A DNA stretch of 64,000 nucleotides from Georgenia faecalis (GTDB taxonomy: Bacteria; Actinomycetota; Actinomycetes; Actinomycetales; Actinomycetaceae). Below are positions 17,901-26,641 of this stretch, in pieces. The stretch is taken from the NCBI RefSeq assembly GCF_003710105.1, contig NZ_CP033325.1:1922001-1986000 (forward strand), given 5' to 3'. The notes below the pieces were generated by a model. The model ran no database searches. It was given only the letters and a program-made list of their open reading frames with translations, and had not been told where the DNA came from. The translations under genes and the position numbers were made by a program. Positions within the stretch are counted from its first letter, which is position 1; each line of letters begins with the position of its first letter.

Positions 17901-18930
17901 AGGCGCCGAGCTCGAGCGTGTACAGCGTGGAGCCGCGCGTGGGCTCGTAGCCCAGGTGGGTGAACAGGCCGAACTCGCCCGTCGGGGCGGCCGCCTCGAC
18001 CCCGAGGCCGGCGTACTCCATGCCGTCGGCGGCGTAGGCGCGCATCGCCGTCGTGAGCAGGGCCGTGGCGATGCGCTTGCCCCGCCACTCCCGGCGGACC
18101 CCGAGCACCTCGGTGTACCCCTCGCTCCACCCCTGGGCCGGCCAGTCGTGCTCGTACCGCCCGGAGATGAGGTACCCGGCCACCCGGGCGCGGTCGCTCG
18201 TGCGGTCGAGCGCGACGAAGCTCCACGCGGGGGCGAAGTGGGTGCGGCCCTGGACCCACGTCTCCGGGGTGTGCTCCTGCGCGCCCCACTGGTCACGGAA
18301 GGCGTCGTTGTGGGCACGCCGGACGGCGTCGTCGAGCTCGGGCGTCCAGGGCTCCACGCGCAGGCGCGAGGCGAGCTCCACGTCGGGGATGGGGGTCGAC
18401 AGGTCGCGCCGCATCTCGGTGTACCAGCGCTGTGGGGTGAACCCGGCGCGACGCAGCAGCGCGACCGTGTCGTCCATGCCGTCCTCGACGTGGACAACCA
18501 CCCGGCCGAGCCCCGCCGCGCCGTCGCTCAGCCGCTGACGGGTGCGGGCCACCTGCCAGGCGAGGAGCGCGGCACCGATGCCGCGCTGACGCCACTGCGG
18601 GTCGACGCCGCCCTCGGCGAGCGCACGTACCGGGCCGGTCGCGCCGGTGCGCATGCGGACCATGCCGAAGGCGCGGATCTGGCCGTCGTCGTCGAAGCCG
18701 CCGATGGTGTCGCGCGCGGGGTCGGTGCCTGCCTCGGCGAAGTTCTCGGCGGACTCCTCCTCGGTCGTGCGGTACGGCGGGTTGTCGTGCTCCTCGATGC
18801 GCGCGACGAGCGCGACCAGCGCGGGGTTGTCCGCGAGGCTCAGCGCCCGCCAGGCGAGCCCGTAGGCGGGCCCGGACAGGGGCGCGGGAGGGCCGAGGGG
18901 GCGCGGGGAGGCGTCGGACTCGGCGGGCAT
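17899..18930 (-). CDS. Tandem-GNAT acetyltransferase, paralogue 1
   Basis: A 343-residue protein with two GNAT folds. In the N-terminal copy the acetyl-CoA loop is WRQRGIGAALLAWQ (about 112); in the C-terminal copy it is REWRGKRIATALLTTAMRA (about 275), followed by LFTHLGYEP. The signature RRAHNDAFRDQWGAQ (about 205) recurs in two other proteins of this window. Overall architecture resembles mycothiol synthase MshD, but the substrate is unknown. TAGGGT lies 6 nt before the ATG, pointing to a leaderless transcript. Confidence 0.82.
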   Translation of the reverse strand: MPAESDASPRPLGPPAPLSGPAYGLAWRALSLADNPALVALVARIEEHDNPPYRTTEEESAENFAEAGTDPARDTIGGFDDDGQIRAFGMVRMRTGATGPVRALAEGGVDPQWRQRGIGAALLAWQVARTRQRLSDGAAGLGRVVVHVEDGMDDTVALLRRAGFTPQRWYTEMRRDLSTPIPDVELASRLRVEPWTPELDDAVRRAHNDAFRDQWGAQEHTPETWVQGRTHFAPAWSFVALDRTSDRARVAGYLISGRYEHDWPAQGWSEGYTEVLGVRREWRGKRIATALLTTAMRAYAADGMEYAGLGVEAAAPTGEFGLFTHLGYEPTRGSTLYTLELGA

Positions 18931-19022
18931 GGGCCGACCCTACGTCCTGCCCGGCTCAGGCCGGAACCAGGTGCTCACCTATGGCGCGCCCCACGTCCGC
19001 GGGGCGCCGTACGGGTCGTGGA

Positions 19023-20036
19023 TCAGAGCTCGATGGTGTAGAGGATCCGGCTCGCCTGCGGCTCGTACCCCATCCGCTCGTAGAAGTGGTGCGCGCCGGA
19101 GGGGTTCTCGGTGTCGACGTCCAGCGCCGCCATGTCGAGCCCGTCCCGGTGGAGCGCCTCGAGGACGGCCGTGAGCAGCGCGCGGGCGACCCCCGTGCCG
19201 CGGTAGGGGCGGCGCACGCCGAGCAGCTCGGTGAACCCCTCCGTGTGGCCGAGCGCCTCCCACTGGTGCTCGTGGCGGGAGGTGAGCGCGTACCCGGCGA
19301 TGTCGTCCCCGGCGAGGGCGACCATGCTCCACTCGGGGACGAGGTCGCGGTGGATGCGGGTCCATGACTCGGCGGCAACCGGCTGGGAGCCCCAGTGGTC
19401 GGCGAACGCCTCGTTGTGGGTGAGTCGCACGCGCTCGTCGAGATCGGGGGTCCAGGAGACGATCTGCATGCCCTCGGGGACCTCGACCGGCGGGATCGGG
19501 TCGCGCAGGTTCCGCCGCATGTCGCGGTAGACGCGCTTGGGGCTGAAGCCGGCGGCGGCGTAGAGGCGCCGGCGGTCGGCGTGGTGCTCGTCGACGTAGG
19601 CGGCGATCCGGCCCGGCAGCTCCGGGTCCATCTGCGCGAGCATCTGGCGGGCACGGCCGTCCTGCCAGGCGAGGAGCGCGCGGCCGATCCCCCGGCCGCG
19701 CCACTCGGGGTCGACGGCGGCGTCGATGAACACCCGCGCGTGGCTCTCGTCGCCGGGCGGGGCGTAGACGAACGCCGACGCGCGGAGCTCGCCGGCGCTG
19801 TCGAACCCGCCGAGGCTGTCGGCGACGATCCCCCGCTCCGGGCGCGCGAGGACGCTCTCGACGTCACCGGCGTCGACGCGCAGGATCGGGGTGTCGACGG
19901 CCTCGCAGCGCCGCGCCAGCGCGAGCACCGCATCGGCGTCGCCGGGCTCCAGGGGCCGCCAGGTGAGGCCGAGGTGGGCGGCGGGGAGCTCGACGTGGTC
20001 GGGGGCAGCAGCGCGGTCGGCGAGGGGGGAGGGCAT
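19023..20036 (-). CDS. Tandem-GNAT acetyltransferase, paralogue 2
   Basis: A 337-residue paralogue of the neighbouring gene with the same layout: N-terminal GNAT loop WRGRGIGRALLAWQ (about 110), shared LTHNEAFADHWGSQ (about 203) and C-terminal loop RPYRGTGVARALLTAVLEA (about 268), then FYERMGYEP. The order and spacing of motifs show the tandem duplication happened before the paralogues split. TACGAT sits 6 nt before the ATG. It has its own promoter and is 92 nt from paralogue 1. Confidence 0.82.
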   Translation of the reverse strand: MPSPLADRAAAPDHVELPAAHLGLTWRPLEPGDADAVLALARRCEAVDTPILRVDAGDVESVLARPERGIVADSLGGFDSAGELRASAFVYAPPGDESHARVFIDAAVDPEWRGRGIGRALLAWQDGRARQMLAQMDPELPGRIAAYVDEHHADRRRLYAAAGFSPKRVYRDMRRNLRDPIPPVEVPEGMQIVSWTPDLDERVRLTHNEAFADHWGSQPVAAESWTRIHRDLVPEWSMVALAGDDIAGYALTSRHEHQWEALGHTEGFTELLGVRRPYRGTGVARALLTAVLEALHRDGLDMAALDVDTENPSGAHHFYERMGYEPQASRILYTIEL

Positions 20037-20105
20037 GGCTCGATCGTAGTCGGCGGACCGGCCGCGGCCTGCGCCCGGGCGGGCTGTGCGGGCCGGGCGG
20101 GCCGG

Positions 20106-22241
20106 TCAGGCGTCGATGCGCTCCCGGTCGATCTCCCGGGCGCCGGCGACGATGAAGTCCTTGCGCGGGGCGACGTCGTTGCCCATGAGCAGCTCGAAGA
20201 CCCGCTCGGCGTTCTCGATGGCCGCCACGTCGTTCATGCTCACCCGGCGCAGCGTGCGGTGGGCCGGGTCCATGGTGGTCTCGGCGAGCTGGTCGGCGTC
20301 CATCTCCCCCAGGCCCTTGTACCGCTGGATGGGTTCCTTGTACCGCTTGCCCGAGCGCTCCAGCTTGCGCAGGAGGGCGTTCAGCTCGGCGTCGGAGTAG
20401 ACGTAGATCTTCTCGCCCTTCTTCCCGCCGGAGCCGCTCACCTCGACGCGGAACAGCGGCGGGACGGCCGCGAAGACGCGCCCGGCCTCGACGAGCGGGC
20501 GCATGTAGCGGAAGAAGAGGGTGAGCAGCAGGGTGCGGATGTGGGCGCCGTCGACGTCCGCGTCCGTCATGAGGATCACCTTGCCGTAGCGCGCGGCCTC
20601 GAGGTCGAACGTCCGGCCGGAGCCCGCGCCGAGGACCTGGATGATCGAGGCGACCTCGGCGTTGCGCAGGATGTCCCCGGGCGAGGCCTTCTGGACGTTG
20701 AGGATCTTCCCGCGGATCGGCAGCAGCGCCTGGAAGTCGCTCTGGCGGGCGAGCTTGGCGGTGCCGAGCGCGCTGTCGCCCTCGACGATGAACAGCTCGG
20801 ACCGCTCGACGTCGTCGGTGCGGCAGTCGGCGAGCTTGGCGGGCAGCGTGGAGGTCTCGAGGGCGTTCTTGCGCCGGGAGATCTCCTTCTGCATCCGGGC
20901 GGACACGCGCGCGCGCATCTCCCCCACGACCTTCTCGAGGAGGACCGCCGCCTGGGTCTTCTCGGCGCGCTTGGTGGAGGTGAGGATCTCGGTGAGGCCC
21001 CGCTCGACGACGCGCGCGACGATCGCGCGCACCGGCGCGGTCCCGAGGACCTCCTTGGTCTGGCCCTCGAACTGGGGCTCGGGGAGCCGGACCGTGACGA
21101 CGGCGGTGAGGCCGGCGAGGACGTCGTCCTTCTCGAGCCGGGGGTCCTTGGCGGTGACCTTGAGGCGCCGCGCGTTCGCCTCCACCTGCTTGCGGATGGT
21201 CTTGACCAGGCCCTGCTCGAACCCGGCGAGGTGGGACCCGCCCTTGGGCGTGGCGATGATGTTGACGAACGAGCGCACGTGCGTGTCGTAGCCGACGCCC
21301 CAGCGCAGGGCGACCTCGACCTCGCAGGTGCGCTCGACGTCCTTGGGTCGCAGGTGGCCGGAGCCGTCGAGCTGCTGGACCGTCTCGCGGAACGTCCCGG
21401 AGCCGGTGAGCCGCCACGTGTCGGTGACGCCGGCGTCGGGCGCGAGGAAGTCGACGAAGTCGGCGGCGCCGCCGTCGTGGCGGAAGACCTCCTCGACCGG
21501 CCCGCCCTCCCCCGGCGTGCCCGGCAGGCGCCGCTCGTCCCGCACGGTGATGGTGAGCCCGGGGACGAGGAAGGTGGTCTGGCGGGCGCGGTCGACGAGG
21601 TCCTCGTAGGAGAAGTGCGCCGTCGTCGGGAAGATCTGGCGGTCGGCCCAGTAGCGCACGCGGGTGCCGGTGCGGGCGCGGGGCGTCTTACCGACGACGG
21701 CGAGCTCGCTGCCGGAGGTGAACGGCTGGAACGGCGAGTCGGGACTCGGTCCGCCCCGGTCGGCGAACGTGCCGGGCTCCCCGCGGTGGAACGTCATCCG
21801 GTGGGTCTTGCCCCCGCGGTCCACCTCGACGTCGAGCCGGGCGGACAGGGCGTTGACGACGGAGGCGCCCACGCCGTGGAGGCCGCCGGACGCCGCGTAG
21901 GACCCGCCGCCGAACTTGCCGCCGGCGTGGAGCTTGGTGAAGACGACCTCGACGCCGCTGAGGCCGACGGAGGCGACGGTGTCCACCGGGATGCCCCGCC
22001 CGTTGTCGCGGACCTCGACGGAGGAGTCCGGGTAGAGGATCACCTCGATGGCGTCGCCATGTCCCTCGAGGGCCTCGTCGACGGCGTTGTCGATGATCTC
22101 CCACAGGCAGTGCATGAGGCCGCGGGAGTCCGTCGAGCCGATGTACATGCCCGGCCGCTTGCGGACCGCCTCGAGTCCCTCGAGGACGGAGAGGTGGCGC
22201 GCGGTGTACTGCTCTGGGGAGGCGGTCGACTTGGGAGGCAC
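20106..22241 (-). CDS. parE: DNA topoisomerase IV subunit B-like
   Basis: A 711-residue ATPase subunit partnering the ParC-like protein. It shows the GHKL ATPase domain (IIDNAVDEALEG about 50; DNGRGIPV about 80; GGLHGVGASVVNALS about 118), the transducer, and the TOPRIM domain (FIVEGDSALGTAK about 445; MTDADVDGAHIRTLL about 525) and ends with YKGLGEMDADQLAETTMDP. It lacks any insertion in TOPRIM. The start is GTG at 22241, 6 nt after TAGGAT (22248-22253), consistent with a leaderless mRNA. It lies between GNAT paralogue 2 and a small zinc-ribbon gene. Confidence 0.92.
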   Translation of the reverse strand: MPPKSTASPEQYTARHLSVLEGLEAVRKRPGMYIGSTDSRGLMHCLWEIIDNAVDEALEGHGDAIEVILYPDSSVEVRDNGRGIPVDTVASVGLSGVEVVFTKLHAGGKFGGGSYAASGGLHGVGASVVNALSARLDVEVDRGGKTHRMTFHRGEPGTFADRGGPSPDSPFQPFTSGSELAVVGKTPRARTGTRVRYWADRQIFPTTAHFSYEDLVDRARQTTFLVPGLTITVRDERRLPGTPGEGGPVEEVFRHDGGAADFVDFLAPDAGVTDTWRLTGSGTFRETVQQLDGSGHLRPKDVERTCEVEVALRWGVGYDTHVRSFVNIIATPKGGSHLAGFEQGLVKTIRKQVEANARRLKVTAKDPRLEKDDVLAGLTAVVTVRLPEPQFEGQTKEVLGTAPVRAIVARVVERGLTEILTSTKRAEKTQAAVLLEKVVGEMRARVSARMQKEISRRKNALETSTLPAKLADCRTDDVERSELFIVEGDSALGTAKLARQSDFQALLPIRGKILNVQKASPGDILRNAEVASIIQVLGAGSGRTFDLEAARYGKVILMTDADVDGAHIRTLLLTLFFRYMRPLVEAGRVFAAVPPLFRVEVSGSGGKKGEKIYVYSDAELNALLRKLERSGKRYKEPIQRYKGLGEMDADQLAETTMDPAHRTLRRVSMNDVAAIENAERVFELLMGNDVAPRKDFIVAGAREIDRERIDA

Positions 22242-22376
22242 CGTCCGATCCTAAGGACTGAGCGGTCCTGTCCCCGGCTGCCGCGCGGGTCCTGGGGACG
22301 CCCGCGCGCCTCCGCTGGGAGCGAACCCCCGACGCCTGAGGGCATGGAACCGGCCCGACGGTGGTTACATGCTCAT

Positions 22377-22580
22377 GTGAACGCCACGATGACTGCACCG
22401 CTGACCGCACAGGACCGCTGTGACCGCTGTGGGGCCCAGGCCTACGTCCGGGTCGCCCTCGCCGTCGGCGAGCTGCTGTTCTGCGCGCACCACGCCCGCC
22501 AGCACAGTGAGGCCCTCGAGGGGGTCGCGACCTCGATCCAGGACGAGACGCACCGGCTCCACGAGAAGTCCGAGGCCTGA
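22377..22580 (+). CDS. DUF7455-type small zinc-ribbon protein
   Basis: A 67-residue protein with CDRCGAQAYVRV (about 17-28) and CAHHARQH (about 42-49), a split treble-clef or zinc-ribbon arrangement, then ETHRL near the end. Small proteins of this kind are conserved next to parE or sigA in actinobacteria; function unknown. The GTG at 22377 gives the family's usual N-terminus and is preceded by TACATG with no SD; an ATG four codons in is the alternative. Confidence 0.82.
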   Translation: MNATMTAPLTAQDRCDRCGAQAYVRVALAVGELLFCAHHARQHSEALEGVATSIQDETHRLHEKSEA

Positions 22581-22595
22581 CCCGACCGCACCACA

Positions 22596-22646
22596 CCGAG
22601 ACGCCGGTGGCCGCCCGCTCCTGCGGGCCGGCCACCGGCGTCTCGG
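22596..22646. terminator. Large branched hairpin terminator
   Basis: An 18-bp stem (22596-22613 with 22628-22646, one bulged base) topped by a further 5-6 bp stem with a TCCT loop, just after the small zinc-ribbon gene and 34 nt before the end of convergent GNAT paralogue 3. It probably terminates both. Confidence 0.75.
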
Positions 22647-22680
22647 CCTTCCCGCAGTGCGGCCTCCCTGGCGCGCGGGA

Positions 22681-23679
22681 TCAGCAGTCCTTCGCGTAGG
22701 CGGTCGAGCGCCGCGCCGCCGTGAAGCCCAGGCCCGTGTACAGGCGCAGGGCCCCCGAGGGGTTCTCCGCGTCGACGGCGAGGTCCGCGCGCTCCATGCC
22801 GTCGGCCCGGAAGGCGCGCATCGAGGCCGCGAGCAGCGCCGGCGCGATCCCCCGGCGCCGCCACGCGCGGCGCACGCCCAGGGCGTCGGTCCACCCGGAG
22901 CGGTACCCCTGGGCGGCCCAGTCCTGCTCGTAGGCCGAGGCCAGCGTGTACCCGGCGACCTCGTCGCCGTCGAGGACGACGAAGCTCCACTGCGGCCGGA
23001 AGGTGCGCCCGCCCACGCTCGCCCGCTCCCAGTCCTCCCGGGAGCGCGGCTCGCTCCCCCAGTGGTCGGCGAACGCCTCGTTGTGGGCGTGCCGGACGCG
23101 CTCGCTCAGGTCGTCGGTGTACGGCACCAGCCGCAGCCCGCCGCCGAGGGCGACGTCGGGGGCGGGGTGGGCGTCGTCGAGCGGGCGGGTCATCTCCAGG
23201 TACCAGCGCACGAGGCGGAACCCGGCGGCCTCGAGGAGGCGCCGGTGGGTCCCGACGTGCTCATCGGCATGGACGAGGATCCGCGAGGGGACGTCCTTGC
23301 CCGCGGCGGCGATCTTCTCCCGCCCGCGCCGCTCCTGCCAGGCGAGCACGTCCCGGCCGATGCCACGCCCGCGCCACTGGGGGTGCACGCCGCCCCAGCA
23401 GAACGCCCGCACGGCGCGGGTGTCTCCCGGGCGCACCTCGACGTGCCCGAAGGCCCGCGGGACGCCGTCCGCGTCGACGCCCATGAGCGTGTCGGCGGAC
23501 GGGTCCTTCCAGGAGCCGTCGGTGAGCTGGTCGCGCAGGTCCTCGGCGGTGTACCGCTCGCCCGGGTCGTCGACGTCCTCGATGGCCCGGACCAGCTCGT
23601 GCCAGGCGGGGACGTCGTCCGGGGTGATGGGACGCCAGGTGAGGCCGAGCGCGGTGGACGGGAGTGCGGGGAGGGTCAC
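22681..23679 (-). CDS. Tandem-GNAT acetyltransferase, paralogue 3
   Basis: A 332-residue third member of the family: N-terminal loop WRGRGIGRDVLAWQ (about 109), VRHAHNEAFADHWGSE (about 197) and C-terminal RAWRRRGIAPALLAASMRA (about 270). Unlike the other two it ends in YAKDC rather than YTxEL, with a cysteine as last residue. The start is GTG at 23679 with TACCGT 8 nt upstream. Substrate unknown. Confidence 0.82.
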   Translation of the reverse strand: MTLPALPSTALGLTWRPITPDDVPAWHELVRAIEDVDDPGERYTAEDLRDQLTDGSWKDPSADTLMGVDADGVPRAFGHVEVRPGDTRAVRAFCWGGVHPQWRGRGIGRDVLAWQERRGREKIAAAGKDVPSRILVHADEHVGTHRRLLEAAGFRLVRWYLEMTRPLDDAHPAPDVALGGGLRLVPYTDDLSERVRHAHNEAFADHWGSEPRSREDWERASVGGRTFRPQWSFVVLDGDEVAGYTLASAYEQDWAAQGYRSGWTDALGVRRAWRRRGIAPALLAASMRAFRADGMERADLAVDAENPSGALRLYTGLGFTAARRSTAYAKDC

Positions 23680-23771
23680 ACCGGCCCACGGTAGGCGCGC
23701 AAGGGCGGTGGGCCAAACGTTTTCGCGCCGGGAGGGATCGTCCGCACGCCCCGGGCTCCCCGCACCGGCGT

Positions 23772-23889
23772 CGAGTTCGCTACTTCGCGCCCAGTTCGCT
23801 GATTCATGCCGAGTTCGCCAGTTCTAGCTATCGAACTCGGCACGAACTGGCGAACTCAGCGAGTACCGGTGGGCCGAGTTCGACAGTTC
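23772..23889. repeat. Cluster of degenerate GCCGAGTTCGCCAGTTC repeats
   Basis: A 17-bp unit at 23808-23824 recurs inverted at 23844-23860 with one mismatch and direct at 23873-23889 with one mismatch. Partial copies lie at about 23772 (CGAGTTCGCTACTTC) and, inverted, at 23831-23843. The central pair can form a 17-bp stem with a 19-nt loop. The cluster fills the gene-free stretch 23680-24036, which is more AT-rich than its surroundings and in which I see nothing else. Confidence 0.75.
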
Positions 23890-24036
23890 ACGCACCCTCG
23901 ACCGATGCCCGCCGCCCTCCGCTCACAGCGGCGGGCTCCGCACCTCGGTCGCCCCGCTTGCGCACGCCCGGAGCCTCGGTGAGGGTGACGGCGACGTCGG
24001 CGAGCGCCGGCGCACGGCACGGCGGAAGGACCCCTC

Positions 24037-24249
24037 ATGAGCGAGCCACTCCCGTCCCAGGCGACGGCCGACCACGCCCGCGCCCTCGCCGAGGAGGCCA
24101 AGCGCGCCGTCCTCGGGACCGAGGCGGACGCCGACGCCGCGGCCGACACCGACGTCGAGGACGACACCGCCGTGACGGTGGACCCGCACCCCACCCGCGA
24201 GGGCGGTGGCGAGGCCGACCTCAGCGCCCCCGGCGCGCCCATGCCCTGA
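24037..24249 (+). CDS. Small acidic protein, unknown function
   Basis: A 70-residue ORF from ATG at 24037 with GGAAGGA eight bases upstream. Almost every codon ends in G or C, as in real genes here. The product is rich in Asp, Glu and Ala in the middle (repeated short acidic runs such as TEADADAAADTD) with no membrane segment, cysteine or recognisable domain; it is probably disordered. It stands alone at the edge of the atypical islet. A longer opposite-strand frame has poorer codon pattern. Confidence 0.5.
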   Translation: MSEPLPSQATADHARALAEEAKRAVLGTEADADAAADTDVEDDTAVTVDPHPTREGGGEADLSAPGAPMP

Positions 24250-24340
24250 ACCGGCGCAGTGCGTTAGGTACCCCTGGTCGAGGCACGCACGCACGAGCCG
24301 TGAAGACCACTACGCCAGCGGCCTCACCGTGTTCGAGGGC

Positions 24341-24991
24341 CTAGCCGGTGAATCGGAGCTCGAGGCTCGGGTCGAGCGTCACTAAAGCGGGCTCGCCGTT
24401 GTAGTCCTCGAATAAGAGCCACCCGAACTCCTCATCCAGACCCCTGAACGCCGTCAACCATGTGCCCGACTGACCTTGCATGAGACCGGTGGTGCAGTTC
24501 TGGCCCGAGATATACCCAGGTTGATCGACCATTAGCATCTCGCGTCCCTGCAGATCAAAGGCGCGGAGGTCCATCGAGTACGGCCCGTGACATTCCTTCT
24601 CGACCGCCTCTGCGAGGTTGTTTGTCCAGGTGATATCGACATACCAGAGCCGCTCGCCCTCACCCGCAGTAAAGGGTTCCTGATAGTCCGCGGCGATAGA
24701 GTCGCGGCGTTCGAGCACATTCACGACGATGTCGGCGGACGGGCGCCTAATCAGTTCGCCCACAGGGTAGACCTCTGGAACGTCCGCCTCAGGCGTAGGC
24801 GGGGCTGGTGGTGCGGCGGGCCGGGACGGCGGCGACGACGGGGTGCTACGCGGCGCAGTCGACGCCGCGTCCCCTTCAGGCGACTCCGACACGAGCGGTT
24901 CCGTGGGGCGAGCGTTGGTCGCGTCTTCAGCGGTACACGCGCCCAGGGCAAGTGCAGCGGCCAGGGACAAACACGCAACGCCACGTTTCAA
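24341..24991 (-). CDS. Predicted lipoprotein with C-terminal beta-rich domain
   Basis: A 216-residue secreted lipoprotein. The start is TTG at 24991, preceded by GAGGAG with 6-nt spacing; it yields a lipoprotein signal (KR, hydrophobic stretch, LGAC with Cys19). Residues 25-75 are a Ser/Thr/Pro/Ala linker. The rest (about 85-216) looks like a single beta-sandwich related to DUF4352-type domains: VVNVLERRDSI, YVDITWTNNLAEAVE and ELRFTG at the end, with two cysteines (in ECHGPY and GQNCTTG) that may pair. Base composition and codon choice are more AT-rich than in the housekeeping genes, a sign of acquisition. Function unknown. Confidence 0.72.
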   Translation of the reverse strand: MKRGVACLSLAAALALGACTAEDATNARPTEPLVSESPEGDAASTAPRSTPSSPPSRPAAPPAPPTPEADVPEVYPVGELIRRPSADIVVNVLERRDSIAADYQEPFTAGEGERLWYVDITWTNNLAEAVEKECHGPYSMDLRAFDLQGREMLMVDQPGYISGQNCTTGLMQGQSGTWLTAFRGLDEEFGWLLFEDYNGEPALVTLDPSLELRFTG

Positions 24992-25933
24992 AATGCTCTC
25001 CTCGTGTGCTCCTACGCCGTCTGGGAGACGACCCAAACGGCGCCGACGTTGTTTGACCCTTGGGGCTCGAGCGGACATCCACCGGCCAGCAGCCAGCACG
25101 GTCACTCGCACACCACCCTGGCGCGCGGACGACGCTACCTGGTGCCTGGACTGTTGGGACCGTTCCCGCGAGACGTTCTTTTCCGGACACGACGCCCCTG
25201 CGTAAGAGTTCGACACAACAGGCGAGAGCTCGCCACTGCCCCGCGCGTGGGGCGGGGGCGTGGGGCGTGGGGCGTGGGGCGTGGGATCAGCGCAGATGAC
25301 GACCCACCACTGCGTCTACTAAACGCGTGGGGCAACGCGCCTGCGGTACTCGGGTTCCACTCGGCGGTTCGCGCATGCCAGGGTCTTCCGCTTCCAACGG
25401 CCCTCGCCGCTCACCACGGCCGCGCCGCCCCGGCGGCGACACAGGGCGGCGCACTGGGGGCGCCCGTCCGCGATGCCGTTCTGGTAGTCGGTTCCCCCGG
25501 CTCAAGGGGTGGCTGCCGCCTGGACGGTGGCCTGACGAGCGTCACGACGGCGTGCCACTACCAGTCCTCTGGTGTTGAGAAAGTCTCCAGCAACGACCGG
25601 CGGCGAAGTGAGTGGGAATGTCTGATCTGGGCGTCCGCTCCAGGCTTCTCGAACTGTCCGTTGCGGATCGCGTTGCCGTCGCCGAGCAGGGTGTCTTGGC
25701 TGGCGCTGATCGACTGAGCTCCTTGAGGATCTCCCCTTGAGTCTCTCAAGCTGTGCCGACATGAGTTCGGTGCCTCCTCGGGAGGTGGCGGAAGCGTCGA
25801 CGCTATCGCTGCACACCAAGCCTTGGCCGAGTGGCCATCTACGTCCCACCGCCGGTCGTCTCCGCGGAGCGGAAGCGACCCCTGGCTTAGCGCGGGCGTA
25901 CGAGCGTCGTTCTCAACGTTCATCCCCGCGGTA
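24992..25933. other. Gene-free stretch inside the atypical islet
   Basis: Over 900 bases with no reading frame that has the codon pattern of a gene on either strand. Apart from a heptanucleotide repeat (25245-25285) and probably the promoter of the lipoprotein gene at the left end, I see nothing recognisable. It may be decayed coding DNA. Confidence 0.6.
25245..25285. repeat. Tandem GCGTGGG heptanucleotide repeat
   Basis: Four exact copies of GCGTGGG in a row (25258-25285), preceded by one exact copy and a shortened copy (25245-25257). Non-coding here. A slippage-prone simple repeat; its complement is C-rich. Confidence 0.85.
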
Positions 25934-26641
25934 TCACCACTTGCTGTATGGCTCGAGGTGCGGGGTGAACGGTACATCGGGCGGCTCTACGGCCCAACCA
26001 TGATTCCTCAGGACGTCTGCCGCTTCTCGTTGCAGGTCCCGGACTGCGGTACGGAACTGTCTCATCCGCCATCGTTGACGGCCACGTTCAAGAGCAGCTT
26101 CCCACCCGTCAACTGCATCGATGCCGCAGTCGCGGATAAGCACCTCCAGGAGATCCTCAAGACAGGGCCGGAATCGCTCGCCGCCCACCGGCAGATGCAC
26201 ACTCGACAGGTCGTGTGGCTTGCGGACCCGCCTCTGATCCGCGGCGTTTGCGATCGACAGGAGGTGAGAGAACGCCCCACGCTCGGCGTGGAACTGCCAA
26301 TGGCAGACCGGGTCGGAGTGCATGTCGGCGCGGTACTCAAGTCGGATCAACGGGGTTCGGTCAAGTGTCGAGTACACCTTGAAGTCGGAACGCGTGGTCT
26401 TGAGGTAGTTACCCGAGTGATCGAGAGTCTGGTACATCGCGACTGATAGGTCTGCCAGGTGGGTGCCAGCGACGGCCAGGGGAATCTTCTGTGCCTCAGC
26501 ATCCGCACCATCGGGGCGGACGGCGTACCGCTCGCCGTACCGCACCGAGACCATCGCTACTTCTCGGCCAAGAGCGTCCGCGAGAAGTTGCGCCACCTCG
26601 CCCGCAAACTCAAGGGAGCGTCCGGCGAGATCAGAAGTCAT
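25934..26641 (-). CDS. Unknown 235-residue protein, second gene of a toxin-antitoxin-like pair
   Basis: A soluble protein of 235 residues. Conserved-looking features are LIRLEYRADMHSDPVCHWQFH (about 97-117), HAERGAFSHLLS with HDLSSVHLPVGGERFRPCLED (about 145-165), rich in His, Cys and Arg, and a basic helix near the end (GRQRWRMRQFRTAVRDL). I recognise it only as an uncharacterised actinobacterial type, without a known catalytic site. Its ATG overlaps the end of the upstream 65-residue gene by 11 nt, so the two are translated together. Codon usage is less GC-rich than the flanks. A small acidic-tailed partner ahead of a larger protein in an islet suggests antitoxin then toxin, but this is inference. 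Confidence 0.65.
   Translation of the reverse strand: MTSDLAGRSLEFAGEVAQLLADALGREVAMVSVRYGERYAVRPDGADAEAQKIPLAVAGTHLADLSVAMYQTLDHSGNYLKTTRSDFKVYSTLDRTPLIRLEYRADMHSDPVCHWQFHAERGAFSHLLSIANAADQRRVRKPHDLSSVHLPVGGERFRPCLEDLLEVLIRDCGIDAVDGWEAALERGRQRWRMRQFRTAVRDLQREAADVLRNHGWAVEPPDVPFTPHLEPYSKW

Noticed and set aside
17899-18930. Mycothiol synthase (mshD) for the first tandem GNAT
   Set aside because: The double-GNAT layout fits, but three equal paralogues are present and no MshD-specific signature could be confirmed by eye, so only the family is given.
19395-22376. Long + strand open frame ending in the small zinc-ribbon gene
   Set aside because: It is antisense to GNAT paralogue 2 and parE, with arginine/glycine/valine-rich composition typical of GC shadows; only the last 67 codons are real.
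23772-23889. CRISPR array
   Set aside because: The units are inverted as well as direct, degenerate and unevenly spaced, with no cas genes.
24587-25717. 376-codon + strand ORF across the islet
   Set aside because: It runs antisense through the lipoprotein gene and then through the G-rich repeat, and has no codon bias or recognisable domain.
25558-25977. 139-codon minus-strand ORF before the two-gene cassette
   Set aside because: The composition (Ser, Arg, Pro-rich, no hydrophobic core) and mixed third-position bases look random; no SD is present.
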